NCBI GenBank assembly: GCA_016199605.1
Contig: JACQGJ010000149.1
Coordinates: 1 to 8,348, forward strand
DNA length: 8,348 nt
Source: Armatimonadota bacterium
GTDB taxonomy: Bacteria > Armatimonadota > Abditibacteriia > CG2-30-59-28
Direction: 5' to 3'
The notes beneath the pieces are model-generated. The model ran no database searches. It had not been told where the DNA came from and saw nothing but the letters and a program-made list of their open reading frames with translations. This document shows, piece by piece, positions 6,642-8,348 of this stretch (position 1 is its first letter; each line of letters opens with the position of its first letter). The translations under genes were made by a program, and so were the position numbers.

Positions 6642-6717
6642 TGGTGTAAAAGCCCGGGGCGACGGATCCCCGGAGAACCTCTCCGCCGGGCCCGGAGCCT
6701 ATTGCACGATTACACCA
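6642..6717 (-). promoter_or_regulatory. Nested hairpin region in the rodA leader, possible attenuator
   Basis: An outer inverted repeat TGGTGTAA (6642-6649) with TTACACCA (6710-6717) encloses three competing GC-rich stems: CTCCG/CGGAG (6681-6685 with 6693-6697), CGGAGA/TCTCCG (6671-6676 with 6680-6685) and CCGGGG/CCCCGG (6654-6659 with 6668-6673). On the rodA strand the last stem is followed by GC and TTTT, resembling a weak intrinsic terminator 28 nt upstream of the ATG. The middle stem shares bases with both others, so the folds are mutually exclusive. An attenuation role is inference; a small inverted-repeat element is an alternative. Confidence 0.4.
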
Positions 6718-6728
6718 TTCAACTTATA

Positions 6729-6758
6729 CTGACACTGCTCGACGCGAGCCATTATAAC
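6729..6758 (+). promoter_or_regulatory. Sigma70-type promoter for the M16 peptidase gene
   Basis: CTGACA (6729-6734) is followed by an 18-bp spacer and TATAAC (6753-6758), each five of six consensus matches. Transcription would begin near 6765, leaving only about 14 nt before the GTG start at 6779. The -10 overlaps the minus-strand TATAAT of the rodA promoter by four bases, so RNA polymerase could probably not occupy both at once. Confidence 0.5.
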
Positions 6759-6759
6759 A
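6751..6759 (-). promoter_or_regulatory. Extended -10 promoter candidate for rodA
   Basis: On the minus strand TGTTATAAT gives a perfect TATAAT (6756-6751) preceded by the TGn extension. No good -35 box lies 16-18 bp upstream, which is common for extended -10 promoters. Transcription would start near 6744, giving a leader of about 130 nt that includes the hairpin region. A second, weaker candidate is TATAAG (6728-6723, minus). Confidence 0.45.
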
Positions 6760-6778
6760 TAGACAAGATTCACACTGA

Positions 6779-8215
6779 GTGCGCAGATTCAAAGTCCTTC
6801 ACAATACAAAACCATCACCCCGCATCGTCTTGTGGTTGCTCTTGTATTTCCTCCCCGTGGTCGTGAGATGGCCGGCCTCAGGCGCCGCCCCGCGCGCACC
6901 CATCATCGATTCCCAGTCCCTGACAGTCCGAACGCTGGGTAACGGACTACGCGTTGTAATCCGCGAAGCGCACTCCGCTCATGTTGTCGCCTTGCACGTA
7001 TGGGTTCGCGCCGGCTCGCGCTATGAGACACCGGAAAACAATGGGATCTCCCACGTCATCGAGCACATGGTGTTCCGAGGATCGCAGAACAAGAAAGCCG
7101 AGGAGGTGAGCAACGAAATCGAGAGCGTTGGAGGCTACACGAATGCCGAAACCACAAGAGACGCCACTCGTTACTATGCTATCGTTCCCTCCGCTCATCT
7201 CGACCTGGCTGTCAAAGGCTTCGCCGACGCTCTCCTGCGACCGACCTTTCGACAGTCCGCCCTGGATTCGGAGAAGCGAGCCATGACTGTAGAACTCGGG
7301 CGTCGGCTCATGAATCCCATCGTTGCCATTCAGGAAATGGTCGAGGGTAAGGCCTTCAAGATCCATCCCTACGGGCTGCCGATGGGAGGAAAGGTCTCCA
7401 ACCTCGAGAAGATCACAACCGCCATGATCCAGGACGTCCATCGGCGTTTCTACGTGGCCAAGAACATGACCGTCGTCGTAGTGGGGGAGGTGAACCCGGA
7501 GGACGCTTACAAGTTAGTCGCCGAGGCCTTTGGGCCCGCGCGCAGCGATCCTCCACCAAAGACCGTTGTCCCTTCAGAGCCCCCGCAGTCCGACCTCCGC
7601 GAAGTCACGGACAGTCGCGACGTTCAGCAGACCGCGATGACCCTCGCGATGCACGCGCCGGGAATGAACACGCCGGACGCCGTACTCGCCATGGACGTCC
7701 TGATTACCTTGCTGGGCGAAGGGAAAACGTCTCGCCTGCAAAAGGTCCTGAAAGGCACGCCCTCACTGGTCCTGGAGTATGAAGTCGACTTCCTGACGCA
7801 AAAGGACCCGGGGCTTTTTGCTGTCACGTGCGTGCTGCCTCCGGAGAACCTCGAGGCGGCGCGCGCGGCGGTTCTGAAGTCCATCGCCGACCTGCAGGAG
7901 ACGCCGGTCGGCCCGGCGGAGCTTGCAAAAGCAAAAACGCTGCTGGAAGGACAGTATGCTGCGTCCAATGAAACCTTCGAGGGCCAGGCGGGTTCACTGG
8001 GTTTCTATGAGGCGATCGATTCCTATCAGTTTGCCTTGACTTATATTGATCGAATCAGAGAGGTGACCGTAAGTGACGTTCAACGGGTCGCGAAAGGATA
8101 TCTGACGACTTCTGCCTACACCTTCGGAGTCCTCCGCCCGAGGGCCTTGAAACCCCTGGTCATGACCCCGGAAGCCAGGGTCGTCTTGGGTCCAGCCGAG
8201 TGGAGGCTCAATTGA
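6779..8215 (+). CDS. Secreted M16-family zinc metallopeptidase
   Basis: A pitrilysin/insulinase-family (M16) peptidase that degrades peptides, probably in the periplasm or at the outer membrane. The active site is intact: H92-V-I-E95-H96 is the inverted zinc motif HxxEH, and E172 in MTVELGRR, 76 residues on, matches the third zinc ligand (as in pitrilysin NAEL). The N-terminus RTLGNGLRVVIRE and the motif RFYVAKNMTVVVVGEVNPEDA are typical of the first M16 domain. Residues 230-430 match the second, inactive-type domain (LAMDVLITLLGEGKTSRL). At 478 residues it has the usual size of the compact M16B type. The GTG start gives a good signal peptide, with a basic segment up to R15, a hydrophobic core IVLWLLLYFLPVVV and cleavage near SGAA. 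A TGA directly precedes the GTG, ruling out an upstream start in frame. The ribosome binding site is poor and the leader short. It overlaps the next gene. Confidence 0.92.
   Translation: MRRFKVLHNTKPSPRIVLWLLLYFLPVVVRWPASGAAPRAPIIDSQSLTVRTLGNGLRVVIREAHSAHVVALHVWVRAGSRYETPENNGISHVIEHMVFRGSQNKKAEEVSNEIESVGGYTNAETTRDATRYYAIVPSAHLDLAVKGFADALLRPTFRQSALDSEKRAMTVELGRRLMNPIVAIQEMVEGKAFKIHPYGLPMGGKVSNLEKITTAMIQDVHRRFYVAKNMTVVVVGEVNPEDAYKLVAEAFGPARSDPPPKTVVPSEPPQSDLREVTDSRDVQQTAMTLAMHAPGMNTPDAVLAMDVLITLLGEGKTSRLQKVLKGTPSLVLEYEVDFLTQKDPGLFAVTCVLPPENLEAARAAVLKSIADLQETPVGPAELAKAKTLLEGQYAASNETFEGQAGSLGFYEAIDSYQFALTYIDRIREVTVSDVQRVAKGYLTTSAYTFGVLRPRALKPLVMTPEARVVLGPAEWRLN
8202..8206 (+). promoter_or_regulatory. 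Ribosome binding site GGAGG for the last gene
   Basis: GGAGG lies inside the end of the M16 gene, 5 nt before the TTG at 8212. It is the best Shine-Dalgarno match in the window and decides for the TTG start over the in-frame ATG at 8233, which has no comparable site. The arrangement suggests translational coupling to the upstream peptidase. Confidence 0.65.
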
Positions 8216-8348
8216 CACCCTGGCGTCCAAACATGTTCGGCCGTGTTTCCCAGGGGCTTCTCCTGGTTTCTTTTTTGCTGAGCCACGGGAGGGCCGCCTT
8301 GGCCGCCCCGGAAACGGCGCGCCCCCTCAAGAAGTTGCTTCCCAACGG
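8212..8348 (+). CDS. Exported protein, probable second M16 peptidase-family subunit (3' end missing)
   Basis: The gene starts at TTG 8212, overlapping the preceding stop as TTGA, and runs off the right edge after 45 codons. The visible protein has a signal peptide (hydrophobic core GLLLVSFLLS, then HGRAALAA as the cleavage region). After this comes ARPLKKLLPN followed by the first two bases of what is probably a Gly codon. An LPNG motif shortly after the signal peptide is typical of the start of the first domain in M16 peptidases (compare LGNGLRVVI in the gene upstream). M16 genes commonly occur as tandem pairs in which one partner carries the zinc site and the other is catalytically dead. 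Only the N-terminus is visible, so the family call is mainly from context plus this short motif. An alternative start is the ATG at 8233. Confidence 0.65.
   Translation, partial: MTPWRPNMFGRVSQGLLLVSFLLSHGRAALAAPETARPLKKLLPN

Noticed and set aside
6502..6866. Small plus-strand open frames across the rodA start and the divergent promoter region
   Set aside because: They overlap rodA antisense or the promoter and peptidase start, with no ribosome site and no protein-like features.

Overview
The window looks like chromosome from a diderm (Gram-negative-type) bacterium of moderately high GC content. An LPS-transport-like outer-membrane protein, a second predicted outer-membrane barrel with an SLH-like N-terminus, and a RodA-type cell-wall polymerase all point to a double-membraned, wall-bearing cell. 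The SLH-plus-barrel protein and the large unusual glycosidase-like protein would fit an uncultured lineage such as Armatimonadota or Hydrogenedentota, but the sequence alone does not settle the taxonomy. No phage, transposase, CRISPR, rRNA or tRNA gene is visible.

Layout, left to right. (1) 1-2103, plus: the 3' part of a large glycoside-hydrolase-like protein, open at the left edge. (2) 2141-5031, plus: a strong sigma70-type promoter drives a likely two-gene envelope unit, an SLH-like outer-membrane barrel protein followed 24 nt later by a short LptD/OstA-like protein. (3) 5032-5498: a gene-free convergent intergenic region filled with repeats. It holds four hairpin repeats in the order A-B-B'-A' at about 70-bp spacing, then a 149-bp element with perfect 16-bp terminal inverted repeats. 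(4) 5499-6614, minus: rodA. (5) 6615-6778: a divergent promoter region with overlapping -10 boxes and, on the rodA side, a GC-rich leader with nested hairpins. (6) 6779-8348, plus: a secreted M16 zinc peptidase with an intact HxxEH...E site, overlapped by the start of a second exported protein that is probably its M16 partner and runs off the right edge.

Together the genes form an envelope-maintenance neighbourhood: outer-membrane assembly, lateral-wall peptidoglycan synthesis and periplasmic proteolysis. The most unusual part is the convergent intergenic region. Both flanking stop codons sit inside copies of the self-complementary sequence TAGTACT(A), and a third copy separates the hairpin cluster from the terminal-inverted-repeat element. 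This suggests two stacked insertions at one ancestral site where the two genes' stop codons lay within 8 bp of each other.
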